This document shows, piece after piece, positions 1-10,050 of a stretch of DNA of 64,000 nt. A program made the position numbers and the translations under genes. Under the pieces are notes generated by a model. That model was not told the origin of the DNA. It was given only the letters and a program-made list of their open reading frames with translations, and ran no database searches. Position 1 is the stretch's first letter; each line of letters begins with the position of its first letter. The stretch is taken from assembly GCF_031877795.1 (NCBI RefSeq), contig NC_133970.1, forward strand, positions 46,193,287 through 46,257,286. Direction: 5' to 3'. Source of the stretch: Strix aluco (lineage: Eukaryota; Chordata; Aves; Strigiformes; Strigidae).

Positions 1-1753
1 TACCTTAAATAGAAAAAAATGGAGTGAAATAACTAATTTATAGTGCCTTTTTAAATCATCAAGACAAATTATGCAATAGAAATTGCATGACTATCAGAAT
101 GATAATCCCATAATTAACTGTGTACACTACCAGTGACAAAGTAGAGCTCAGGCCTTTAAAACAAAACTATACTGAGAAACACAGGTAACTAGATGACCTT
201 TTACAGAACTTCATTTTTGTGATTAGTTTTATACAGGCTATAGTATCTTAGCAAGTGGAAAAATAATGTGCATCACTGGTGTCACTGTGATTTAATCAGT
301 AAAAAAAGATTTTATAGAAAGCCATTTAAAGAAAAGAGAAAAATCAATAGTGAATAAGCAATCGGGTGCCTTAATTTATAAACCAGCACATTTTGTGAAA
401 GGTGTGGTGGGCAAGCTAAAGCTGCCATTGCCAAGCATTTGTAACAGCACATAACCTGACTGGGGGTTATTTTGAGGAGGGCATAGTGTTCCTTCACCAG
501 TGTATTCAGTAAAACCAGGGAATTCTTCAATATCTTCTCTTATAAATGAGTCAGAAAGATTTTTTTCTGCAAAGTTTCTAAATATTCTATTTAGAAAATA
601 TTCTGTCTATATATATTTTGGTAATTTACTTTCTTGAAAACAGAATCATCAATCCTTAAGAATTTCAACAGCTGCTTTACAGAAATCGTATTATTTTCCT
701 GGCACCACAATCATTTTGTAGAAAATTGTGTCACCAAAACCAACATTCCTGGTGCAGTTAATACAGTGATGGTCACAATCAAATTTTAAAGTACTATACA
801 GCAGACTGCAATTTAGTAGATTTTGATGACTTGCATCCAAATACAGAAGGTACAGAAATGCATGTGTGGCCTTTTCCAGATTCAGCATGCCAGTGCATAA
901 GGCAGACAGATACAGAACTTATAATTCCTTATCCAAAGTACTCGGAGCCAAAGCAAGCATAACCCAATTGGGATATTGCCTTCCTTTTTGCAATCTTTTG
1001 ATTTCAGATTCCAGTTGCTATAGGGACATCCATCTTTCATTTCTATATGGACAGTCACAGATATTGCAGACTTTTTAGCAGCTCTTGTGAATCTTAGACT
1101 CTCAAGCTGTGCACTTAAGAGAAAACTTAATTTTCATTTTACAACAAAGATCCAAAATAATGTTCATGGTTCTGTAGGATAATTTGAATATACAAACTGA
1201 GTAAATCAAAAGGGCCCAAAAGTCTGGAGGCAACCCATGTTTTTATTAATTAAACATTTTTTTTTTAAACAAACTCATGACATTTTGGACCCAACTTCTC
1301 ATTTCTGAACAGATGGGGTTTGCTAGGTCTGGGACAGATAAATCAGTCCTCACACAAGGTATACTACAGTCAGCCTTTTGACCAGATGGGGACCTGGGGA
1401 TTTCCACAGGAGGGGAATCCCAAAACTGCATAGAGCTGAATAAACACTGTCCTTTCCCAGAACATGCTAGACACAGGAGCTGGTTGGGGTATGCTGGTAG
1501 CATGAGAGCCTGCATACCAGTGTGCTCAGAGCAACACACAAACTCCTGCAAACAGCAGAAAGAGAGCTAGAAGTCTGGTCAAGAAAACAGGAGCATAATG
1601 GCAAATCGCATATAGATTGTTATAGCCAAAAGAAAAAGCAAAAGCACTCCTTAAAACCTCTTGCAAATTTTACAACACAGCAGTTAGATACTGTCTTTTC
1701 TGTGATTCTGAACTGCAGAAGCCTGGGATCCAGTTCTTGCTTCTGTTCCTCTG
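1..1753. other. AT-rich intergenic DNA, nothing assigned
   Basis: No ORF longer than about 100 codons, no splice-bounded exon and no recognisable repeat boundary was found. The short ORFs here have no recognisable protein features. It is best read as ordinary intergenic DNA left of the first LTR. Confidence 0.6.
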
Positions 1754-2895
1754 TGTGATGGGTTGACCCTGTCTGGACACCAGGTGCCCACCAAGCTGCT
1801 CTATCACTCCCCCTCCTCAGCTGGACAGGGGGAGAAAAAATACGACGAAAGGCTCATGGGTCAAGATAAGGACAGAGAGATCACTCACCAATTACCATCA
1901 CAGCCAAACAGACTTGACTTGGGGAAATTAATTTAATTTATTACCAATCAAATCAGGGTAGGGCAATAAGAAATAAAATAAAATCTTAAAACACCTTCCC
2001 CCCACCCCTCCCTTTTTCCCAGGCTCAACTTCACTCCCGATTTCTCTACCTCCTCCCCTCTAGCAATGCAAGGGGATGGGAGGAATGAGGATTGTGGTCA
2101 GTTCATCACACTTTGTCTCTGCCACTCCTTCCTCCTCAGGGGGAGGGCTCCTCACACTCTCCCCCTGCTCCACAGCATGGGGTCCCTCCCACAGGAGACA
2201 GTCCTCCATAAACTTCTCCAATATGAGTCCTCCATGGGCTGCAGTTCTTCATTAACTGCTCCAGCGTGGGTCCTTTCCACGGGCTACAGTCACTGAGGAA
2301 CAGACTGCTCCAGTGTGGGTCCTCCACGGGGTCACAAGTCCTGCCAGCAAACCTGCTCCAGTGTGGGCTCCTCTCTCCATGGGTCCACTGGTCCACCCAG
2401 GAGCCTGCTCCAGCATGGGCTTCCCATGGGGTCACAGCCTCCTTTGGGCACGTCCACCTGCTCTGGCGTGGGGTCCTCTATGGGCTGCAGGTGGAGATCT
2501 GCTCCACCGTTAACCTCCCTGGGCTGCAGGGGCACGGCTGCCTCACCATGGGCTGCACCAGGGGCTGCAGGGGAATCTCTGCTCTGGTGCCTGGAGCACC
2601 TCCTCCCCCTCCTTCTTCCCTGACCTTGGTGTCCGCAGAGTTGTTTCTCTCACATATTCTCACTCCTCTCTTCCAGCTGCTGTTGTGCAGCAGGTTTTTT
2701 TCCCCTTCTTAAATATGTTATTCCAGAGGCGTTGCTACTGTCACTGATGGGCTCAGCCTTGGCCATCAGCGGGTCTGTCTTGGAGCCGGCTGGCACTGGG
2801 TCTATCGGACATAGGGGAAGCTTCTGGCATCTTCCCACAGAAGCCACCCCCGTAGCCCCCCCACTACCAAAACCTTGCCATGCAAACCCAATACA
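1754..2895 (-). mobile_element. Solo LTR, distantly related to the ERV1 LTR family
   Basis: The segment starts TGTGATGGGTTGACC and ends CCCAATACA. Its first 60 bases share the layout of the ERV1 LTR at 5996 (a gttgacc or tttgacc start, then a cca-ggt-cccaccaag block and a ctctatcac block). The flanks ctctg (1749-1753) and ctatg (2896-2900) are an imperfect 5-bp target-site duplication. By analogy with ERV1 the transcribed strand is minus. TTTATT at 1937-1942 would then be an AATAAA polyadenylation signal. Several overlapping ORFs inside it (about 2136-2712) are products of GC-rich, repeat-like LTR sequence and not genes. No internal retroviral sequence is attached, so it is a recombination remnant. 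Confidence 0.8.
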
Positions 2896-5839
2896 CTATG
2901 GGGTGGAAAGAAGCACTTGGCCTTGAAAGTCCTGTTTATATGAAAGTGATGTGGGGCTAATTCAACACTGAGGACAATAATTTTAAAAACCCCACACAAC
3001 ACATGACTGGCTCATGGTGTTTACTACCACAGAATATTATCAAGCTCATAAAAACTGCATCTTTAAAAGAACTTTTAGGAGTAGGAGAAACGTTAATGTG
3101 TAAGGATTTTACTTAGGATAAGAACTTCAGTGTGGAATATTCAATGTCATCCTTGCCTGCAGTGTCCTCAGAAGCATCTGGTAGTGGTGACTATTAGGGG
3201 CTACTTTCATGTTGACAGGAAAGGATCTCAGTCCGATCTAGTGTTGCACTGTTTCTATATTTCTGTTCTATATTTCAGTTCTCATAAGGCTAAAGCAAAT
3301 TCTTTTCATATGGATCTTATTGGACAGCCCAGCTGCTTCATCAAAATAAATTTTTATTATATATTTTTAATAATTTCCTGCTAATATCTCAAAAACATTA
3401 AAAAGCCTCTTCCTTCAATGAAACTGGTGCCATTCAGTATCTATCTGTACTTGATGCCATTCAAAAAATAGGTAAACTGAAGAAGAAGAGAGAGAATATT
3501 TAAAAACTATATTAGAAAACATTAAATTTCTCTTAAGGAGCAATGGTACTCTGCACAGTACTTCTTGTGAAATATGACTCCAAAATGAGTTTATGCATCC
3601 AAGTGAAGATCAAATCAGTGAGAGAAGAGCTTCAAATGGCACAGAGCAAAGAAAAAGAAAATAAAGTTGCAAATCAGACAAAAAATGTTAGTTTCAATAT
3701 AGGCCTATTCTGTACCTTTAAATAAATTGATAATTATCCAAGTAATCTTTCTCAGAATTTCTTTTTCTAAATTCTCAAATGCATGTATTTATTCTAGCTT
3801 ACTTATGTTTGCTGTTTTCATAAAAAATTAGAAACCTTAAGATATAAATATTTGGAAAAAATCACTACTTTTCAGTAATATATTGAGAAACATTTCCTAA
3901 TTTTGAATGAAAGGGAAATAGAGTTCAGAAAATGGTACTTCTAATGCACTACATACTATTCTATGATGTAGTGTTTTCAGCAATATTATACAATCACAAT
4001 TTGAAATATTTTTCTTCAATATTAACTAGTTTAGTGGTTTTTATTCTAAATCCCATGTATTATTTCACAAAGCCCCTAAAATCTCATCACCTGAATTTAG
4101 GGTTCAAAACCTATCCAAAACATCAGGCGTTGTAAATATTTTTTTAATTTGGAAGACCAAGCACTGTGTCAAGACTGGAGAGAAACATTTCCCGAAGTCT
4201 TAATTTTCCATGAACCTCGGGAAAAGCTAAGAGAAGAATGATTATCATTAGCATTATCGATCAAGGAGTGTCTGACCTGGATGACTAAAAGGACTAGAAT
4301 CTCTAAGAATTGCTCTCCTTTTATTATTCTAAGACTCCTCCACTAACAAATACTCAGGCACACCCAGGATCTTTCAAAATTCATATAAGAAATCAGATGG
4401 CTATAAAAAGTCAAAGACTAAAATCTGCTTTACCTTCAGTTTAAAAAAAAAAAAAAAGTAGAAATTACCCTACAGATGTTAATAATTGTCTGGGGTGGGA
4501 GTCTGGGAAGGAGGAGGCTGGCTTCTAAGTAAATAATGCAAAAAAAAGACAAAGAGGTCCCTGCTGATGTAAAACAATAAAAGCAGTTTTCTCAGCAGTG
4601 TCAGCTTAACAAGCCTGAGGGTCTATATTTTAAACCCCAGTGGCCTGATGTCACTCACCCTGATGGTGTGCATGAAGGAAGCTATCTCCCCACGATGACT
4701 GACCTGAAACGTGTTTTCAAAGCCCAGTGGGCTAATATCACGCACACAGATGGTGGATGGTGGGATCTCTCAGGGTGGCAGCCTGGGGGAAGTGAGCTGC
4801 AACACCAGCAGCCGACCATCACTCACTCTGATGGCAGGGGGTCAGCTGGGATTCTTTGGTGGCCTCCCGGGCAATAGTTAAAAAGAAGATTTTGGTTCAC
4901 ATGTCAACGTCTATCTTGAAAGCAGGGAGTATAAAAAGTGATTATTTTTTAAAATTGTGATTCACCAGTGGCAGCAGTGCAGCCAGGAGGAGGAGGTTCC
5001 CTGTGAGCCCATTTGATTGCATGTGAAGCTTACAACAGGGCTGGTTTTAATTTTTTTCTCCTGTATGAGCTGAGATGTTTTATTCCCCCATATCAATTGG
5101 AGGGAGGGGGGGAAATTAAATCCAGACAGCTCCAACTGCACTTTAAATTTCATATGCAATCAAACAGTCTTTGAGAATATTGACAACTTCCTTACCAACC
5201 TGGCTGCCATATAGAGAATGTAAATACTAAAATCCCAAAACATCATATTCTTATGCTAACTCATCTTTTAATAAAAAAATTGACATCTGGGACAAAATAT
5301 CCCATTAAATTTATCCTGGCACCTAAAGCATGGTAAGGCTTGCAAAGGACTATATAAGAGAAATAGTCTTTGTCCTACTGCAAATATTAAAAAAACCCAA
5401 CCCTGTAAGCATAACTGCAGCTGATATTTCATCAGCAAAGAAATTATTCCGGACAGAATGGAGCCAAAAGAGTCACTACTTACAGAGTAAGCTCTTACAA
5501 AGATAAAACATGCTTTTCAAACTAAAAATTAGTATTTTAAAAACTAAGTTCCAGTCCTATAAAAGTTAATTAATGTGAATAACCTAGTGCATGTTAAGCT
5601 GCTGTCATGCTTAGATGTCTGAAGGGTCAGAATATAAGAGTTATCCAACACTGAAATGATAGTTTATGTATGTAAAAGCAATACAACCAACAAACAAAAT
5701 GGAACTGAGAATACATGTAGCTATAGCCAGTATAATCAATTTGCTTGTATGTTGTACCCCTTTTCTACCAGTTCTTTGCCACATTAGACTGTTGAGATCT
5801 TTGAGACTTATGCTATTGTTTACTACATAGTTCCTCTAT
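2896..5839. other. Intergenic DNA between two LTR elements
   Basis: AT-rich sequence with short ORFs only. The one structured stretch is the weak repeat at 4637-4850, listed separately. No exon or retroviral motif was recognised. Confidence 0.5.
4637..4850 (+). repeat. Three degenerate copies of a roughly 90-bp unit
   Basis: Three related blocks built on a core like ctgatgtcactcaccctgatgg occur near 4645, 4733 and 4815. They are imperfect and spaced by about 80 to 90 bases. A 69-codon ORF runs through them without recognisable protein features. It is probably a decayed minisatellite. Confidence 0.4.
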
Positions 5840-5844
5840 GCCAC

Positions 5845-5995
5845 TGAAGTGCTAAGGCTTGGACAACAGGCCCAAGCCAGAGTTGACCTATAGATGAATC
5901 CTGGATATTTTATAACTGATAACCATTGTGCTAGTAGGTATTGTACTAAGTTATAACAACCCACTTATGCTGGTGTAAAAAGTGCTAAAGCATTG
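5845..5995 (+). repeat. ERV2 5' LTR, left part
   Basis: First 151 bases of the 5' LTR, starting TGAAGTGCTAAGG. They match 18089-18239 with about two differences. The last five bases, cattg, are the target site that ERV1 duplicated. The intact 3' LTR reads straight through this point and so shows the pre-insertion state. Confidence 0.93.
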
Positions 5996-6599
5996 TGTGG
6001 TGGTTTGACCTTGGCTAAATGCCAGGTACCCACCAAGTCGCTCTATCACTTCCCCCCCCTTCCCCTTTTTTCTCAATAGGGCAAAGAAGGGAAAGAAAAT
6101 AAGATAGGAAAACAAAACAACCCTTGTGGGTAAAACAACAGCAGTTTTAATATAAGCAAAGCGAAGCAAAGGTCCGCGCGCGGAAGCAAGAAAAAGAAAA
6201 CAGATTTATTCTCTACTTCCCATTAACAGGCGATGTCGGGCCTTCTCAGGAAGCAGGGCTCTGATATGCGTAGCGGTTGCCTCGGAGGACCAAGGGTGAC
6301 CCCACCCCCTTCCTCCTTTCTCCCAGCTTTATACTGAGCAGACGTCATATGGTATGGAATATCCCTTTGGTCAGTTCGGGTCAGCTGTCCTGGTTGTGTC
6401 CCCTCCCAAGATCTTGCCCACCCCGTCCCACTGTGGGGGGGGAAATGTCAGAAAGAGCCTTGGTGCTGTGTAAGCACTACTCAGCAGTAGCCACAACACC
6501 AGTGTGCTATCAACACCCTGCCAGCTCCCAGCATAAAACACAGCACCATGAGGGCTGCTACAGGGGAAAACCAATTCTGGCTCAGCCAGACCCGATACA
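5996..6599 (-). repeat. ERV1 3' LTR
   Basis: 604 bases, TG...CA in either reading. On the minus strand a TATA-like AGTATAAAGC lies near 6330-6340. AATAAA (plus-strand TTTATT, 6205-6210) lies about 130 bases further on, a normal U3-R-U5 spacing. The same LTR occurs as solo copies at 28511 and 39119 in this window. Confidence 0.95.
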
Positions 6600-6612
6600 G
6601 TCTCCACCCCTT
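6600..6612 (-). promoter_or_regulatory. ERV1 polypurine tract (plus-strand primer)
   Basis: On the minus strand AAGGGGTGGAGAC directly precedes the 3' LTR. It is purine-rich with two interruptions and lies where the plus-strand DNA primer of a retroelement is expected. Confidence 0.65.
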
Positions 6613-6867
6613 ATTCCATACCATTTACGTCATGCCCAGGTCCCACATAACACTCATTTATTCATTCCGTAAGCTTTCTTCACTCCTCTAGATGTTCAGT
6701 GACTTGGCTGCCATCTGTCAAGGTGGATGTTCAGGACAGGAGCAGTATGTTTGACTGTTGGACTCCAGCACCGGCTAGGTTTGGGTCATCATCGCATGTA
6801 TCTGGTTCACTCTTCGTCGTTCCTACTTCCTCCATCACTTCCTGTAACATACAACTCAGCTCACAGA
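6613..6867 (-). other. ERV1 3' untranslated segment
   Basis: Short stretch between the pol stop and the purine tract. A second-frame ORF (7030-6731, 99 codons, acidic, no membrane segment) overlaps the end of pol and runs into it. Nothing here resembles an envelope. Confidence 0.6.
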
Positions 6868-9800
6868 TTATTTCCCCCCCAAGGTTAAATCTCCTTGAGG
6901 CACACACTGAGTAGCCCCATTCTCCCGCATTACCCACCAAGTACATCCAGGTCCCTGAGCAAAAACAATCCCACGAGTGGGCTTGCCTTTTCCCAAGGGA
7001 GGAGCAATCCATACTGCCTTCCCCAGCCATTTCCCTGTGTGTACTACAGGGACCTTATCTCCTCCCACAGTATGAAGGGGTTTTGTTTGGGCAGGACCAG
7101 GACGGTTAACAGATCCTCTGGTATTAATTAGCCAAGTGGCTTCTGCTAAATTTATATCCCAGTGTTTCCATCCCCCATTGTCCAATGCTCTCAACATAGT
7201 CTTCAACAGTCCATTGTATCTTTCAATCTTTCCAGACGCTTGTGGGTAATAAGGGATGTGATACACCCACTCAATGCCATGTTTCTTTGCCCAGGAGTTT
7301 ATGAGATTATTTCGAAAATGGGTTCCATTGTCTGATTCGATTCTTTCAGGAGTACCATGTCGCCATAAAATTTGCCTTTCAAGACCTAAGATGGTATTTC
7401 GGGCAGTGGCATGATTTACAGGGTACGTCTCAAGCCAACCAGTAGTTGCTTCCACCATAGTGAGTATGTAGCGCTTGCCTTGGCGTGTTCGTGGCAATGG
7501 TCCAATATAGTCAATTTGCCAGGCCTCGCCATATCGAAAACTCAGCCATCGCCCTCTGTTCCAGGGAGACTTTACTCGTGTGGCTCGCTTGATTGCAGCA
7601 CATGTTTCGCATTCATGAGTGACCTGTGAGATGGCCTCCATGGTCAGGTCCACCCCTCGATCACGAGCCCATCTGTACGTTGCATCTCTCCCGAGATGCC
7701 CGGATGTTTCATGGGCCCATCGAGCTACAAATAGCTCACCCTTGCGCTCCCAGTCCAGGTCCAGCTGAGCTACTTCAATTTTAGCAGCCTTGTCTACTTG
7801 CTCATTGTTTTGATGTTCTTCGGTGGCACGGCTTTTGGGCACGTGGGCATCTACATGACGTACCTTTAGAGCCACGTTTTCCACTCGGGCAGCGATGTCC
7901 TGCCACAGTGCAGCAGCCCAGATGGGTTTACCTCTGCGCTGCCAATTGGTCTTCTTCCACTCCTGTAGCCACCCCCACAGGGCATTAGCCACCATCCAGG
8001 AGTCAGTGTAGAGATACAGTACTGGCCACTTTTCTCGTTCAGCAATCTTTAGGGCTAGTTGGATCGCTTTTACTTCTGCAAACTGACTTGACTCGCCCTC
8101 TCCTTCAGTGGCCTCAACGACTTGTCTTGTGGGGCTCCACACAGCAGCTTTCCACTTTCGATGGTTTCCTACCACACGACAGGATCCATCAGTAAACAAA
8201 GCATACCGCCTTTCATCTTCTGGTAATTCGTTATATGGTGGTGCTTCTTGGGCACGAGCCACCTCCTCAGGCAGTGCTCCAAAATCTCTACCTTCTGGCC
8301 AGTCCATGATCTCTTCCAGGATTCCTGGACGGTTGGGTTTTCCCAGTCGAGCTCGTTGCGTGATTAACGCTACCCATTTACTCCAGGTAGCACTGGTTGC
8401 ATGGTGTGTAGAAGGGATGTTTCCTTTGAACATCCAATGTAGTACAGGCAATCGCGGTGCCAAGAGGAGCTGTGCTTCTGTACCAACAACTTCGGAAGCG
8501 GCTCGAATCCCCTCATATGCTGCCAGAATCTCCTTTTCAGTTGGAGTGTAGTGGGCTTCTGATCCTCGATATCCCCGGCTCCAAAATCCTAATGGTCGAC
8601 CCCGAGTTTCACCTGCTACCTTCTGCCAGAGGCTCCATGTGAGGCCATGCTCCCCAGTTGATGTGTAAAGTACATTTTGCACATCTGGTCCTGTCCGAAC
8701 AGGCCCAAGAGCTACCGCCCGAGCTATCTCCTGTTTGATGTGCTCAAAGGCTTGTTGTTGCTCAAGACCCCACTCAAAATTGTTCTTCTTTCGGGTTACT
8801 TGATAGAGAGGGCTCACCAGCTGACTGTAACCTGGAATGTGCATCCTCCAAAATCCCACAAGTCCTAAGAAAGCTTGTGTTTCCTTCTTGTTGGTCGGTG
8901 GAGACATAGCTGCTATCTTGTTGACAACCTCCATAGGCACATGGCGGCGTCCATCTTGCCATTTTATTCCCAAGAACTGAATCTCCTGTGCTGGTCCCTT
9001 GACCTTGCTTTTCTTTATGGCAAACCCAGCTCTCAGAAGAATCTCAATTACTTTTTGTCCTTTCTTGAACACTTCTTCTGCCTTGTTGCCCCACACAATG
9101 ATGTCATCGATGTACTGTAGATGTTCAGGGGCATCACCCTTTTCCAGTGCAGTTTGAATTAGTCCATGACAAATAGTGGGGCTGTGCTTCCACCCCTGGG
9201 GTAGTCGATTCCAGGTATATTGGACACCCCTCCACGTGAAAGCAAACTGTGGCCTGCACTCTTCTGCCAAAGGAATTGAAAAGAATGCATTGGCGATGTC
9301 GATTGTGGCGTACCACTTGGCTGCCTTTGACTCTAGCTCATACTGGAGCTCTAACATATCTGGTACAGCAGCACTCAGTGGTGGCGTCACTTCGTTCAGG
9401 CCACGATAGTCTACTGTCAACCTCCACCCTCCGTCAGACTTTCGCACTGGCCATATTGGGCTATTAAAAGGCGAATGTGTCTTACTGATGACACCTTGGG
9501 TCTCCAGTTGACGGATCAGTTCTTGGATGGGAGCCAGAGAGTCTCGGTTCGTGCGATACTGCCGTCGGTGCACGGTCCTCATGGCAATTGGCACCTGTTG
9601 TTCTTTAACTCGCAACAGTCCTACAACAAAAGGATCTCCTGAGAGGCCAGGCAGATTAGACAACTGTTTGACCTTCTCTGTGTTCACACTGGCCACACCA
9701 AAAGCCCATCGGTATCCTTTTGGGTCTTTGAAATACCCCCTCTTGAGGTAGTCAATGCCCAAGATACAAGGGGCTTCTGGGCCAGTTACAATGGGATGTT

Positions 9801-10047
9801 TTTCCCACTTATCCCCGGTCAAGCTAACCTCGGCCTCCAGTACTGACAGTTCTTGACATCCGCCTGTCACTCCTGAGATCCAGATAGGTTCTGCCCCTCT
9901 ATAACTTGATGGCATTAATGTACACTGTGCCCCGGTATCGATTAAAGCCTGGTACTTCTGTGGATTTGATGTGCCAGGCCATCGAATCCACACTGTCCAA
10001 TACACCCGATCATCCCTTTCCTCCTCCTGGCTGGAGGCAGGGGCCCT
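6868..10047 (-). CDS. pol: ERV1 Pol: protease, RT, RNase H, integrase
   Basis: One open frame directly follows the gag amber codon in the same frame. There is no early ATG; the first start-like codon is a GTG at 10005, as expected for a readthrough product. Numbering from that codon: protease LIDTGAQ at about residues 21-27; RT with SPIWPVRKSDGGWR and the catalytic YIDD near 297-300; RNase H with FTDGS near 602 and a later YTDS; integrase HHCC zinc finger from about 763 and catalytic D near 830, D near 891 and E near 927 (IESDNG, SGKIERYN), a D-D-35-E spacing. All catalytic residues looked for are present. The enzyme set would copy the RNA and integrate the DNA. The C-terminus ends without dUTPase or env. 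The ORF looks functional. Confidence 0.95.
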   Translation of the reverse strand, partial: RAPASSQEEERDDRVYWTVWIRWPGTSNPQKYQALIDTGAQCTLMPSSYRGAEPIWISGVTGGCQELSVLEAEVSLTGDKWEKHPIVTGPEAPCILGIDYLKRGYFKDPKGYRWAFGVASVNTEKVKQLSNLPGLSGDPFVVGLLRVKEQQVPIAMRTVHRRQYRTNRDSLAPIQELIRQLETQGVISKTHSPFNSPIWPVRKSDGGWRLTVDYRGLNEVTPPLSAAVPDMLELQYELESKAAKWYATIDIANAFFSIPLAEECRPQFAFTWRGVQYTWNRLPQGWKHSPTICHGLIQTALEKGDAPEHLQYIDDIIVWGNKAEEVFKKGQKVIEILLRAGFAIKKSKVKGPAQEIQFLGIKWQDGRRHVPMEVVNKIAAMSPPTNKKETQAFLGLVGFWRMHIPGYSQLVSPLYQVTRKKNNFEWGLEQQQAFEHIKQEIARAVALGPVRTGPDVQNVLYTSTGEHGLTWSLWQKVAGETRGRPLGFWSRGYRGSEAHYTPTEKEILAAYEGIRAASEVVGTEAQLLLAPRLPVLHWMFKGNIPSTHHATSATWSKWVALITQRARLGKPNRPGILEEIMDWPEGRDFGALPEEVARAQEAPPYNELPEDERRYALFTDGSCRVVGNHRKWKAAVWSPTRQVVEATEGEGESSQFAEVKAIQLALKIAEREKWPVLYLYTDSWMVANALWGWLQEWKKTNWQRRGKPIWAAALWQDIAARVENVALKVRHVDAHVPKSRATEEHQNNEQVDKAAKIEVAQLDLDWERKGELFVARWAHETSGHLGRDATYRWARDRGVDLTMEAISQVTHECETCAAIKRATRVKSPWNRGRWLSFRYGEAWQIDYIGPLPRTRQGKRYILTMVEATTGWLETYPVNHATARNTILGLERQILWRHGTPERIESDNGTHFRNNLINSWAKKHGIEWVYHIPYYPQASGKIERYNGLLKTMLRALDNGGWKHWDINLAEATWLINTRGSVNRPGPAQTKPLHTVGGDKVPVVHTGKWLGKAVWIAPPLGKGKPTRGIVFAQGPGCTWWVMRENGATQCVPQGDLTLGGK

Positions 10048-10050
10048 CTA
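10023..10050 (-). promoter_or_regulatory. Amber codon with downstream hairpin at the gag-pol junction
   Basis: Gag ends with TAG (10050-10048) and pol continues in the same frame with no other stop. Ten bases after the TAG lies a perfect 5-bp stem (CCTCC, loop AGCCA, GGAGG; 10037-10023), preceded by a GC-rich AGGGCCCCTG spacer. Gammaretroviruses use a UAG with a structured element at a similar distance to make Gag-Pol by readthrough. That the same happens here is inferred. Confidence 0.6.

Noticed and set aside
2066-2712. Overlapping ORFs of up to 148 codons on both strands
   Set aside because: They lie wholly in a GC-rich, internally repetitive solo LTR and have no protein-like features.
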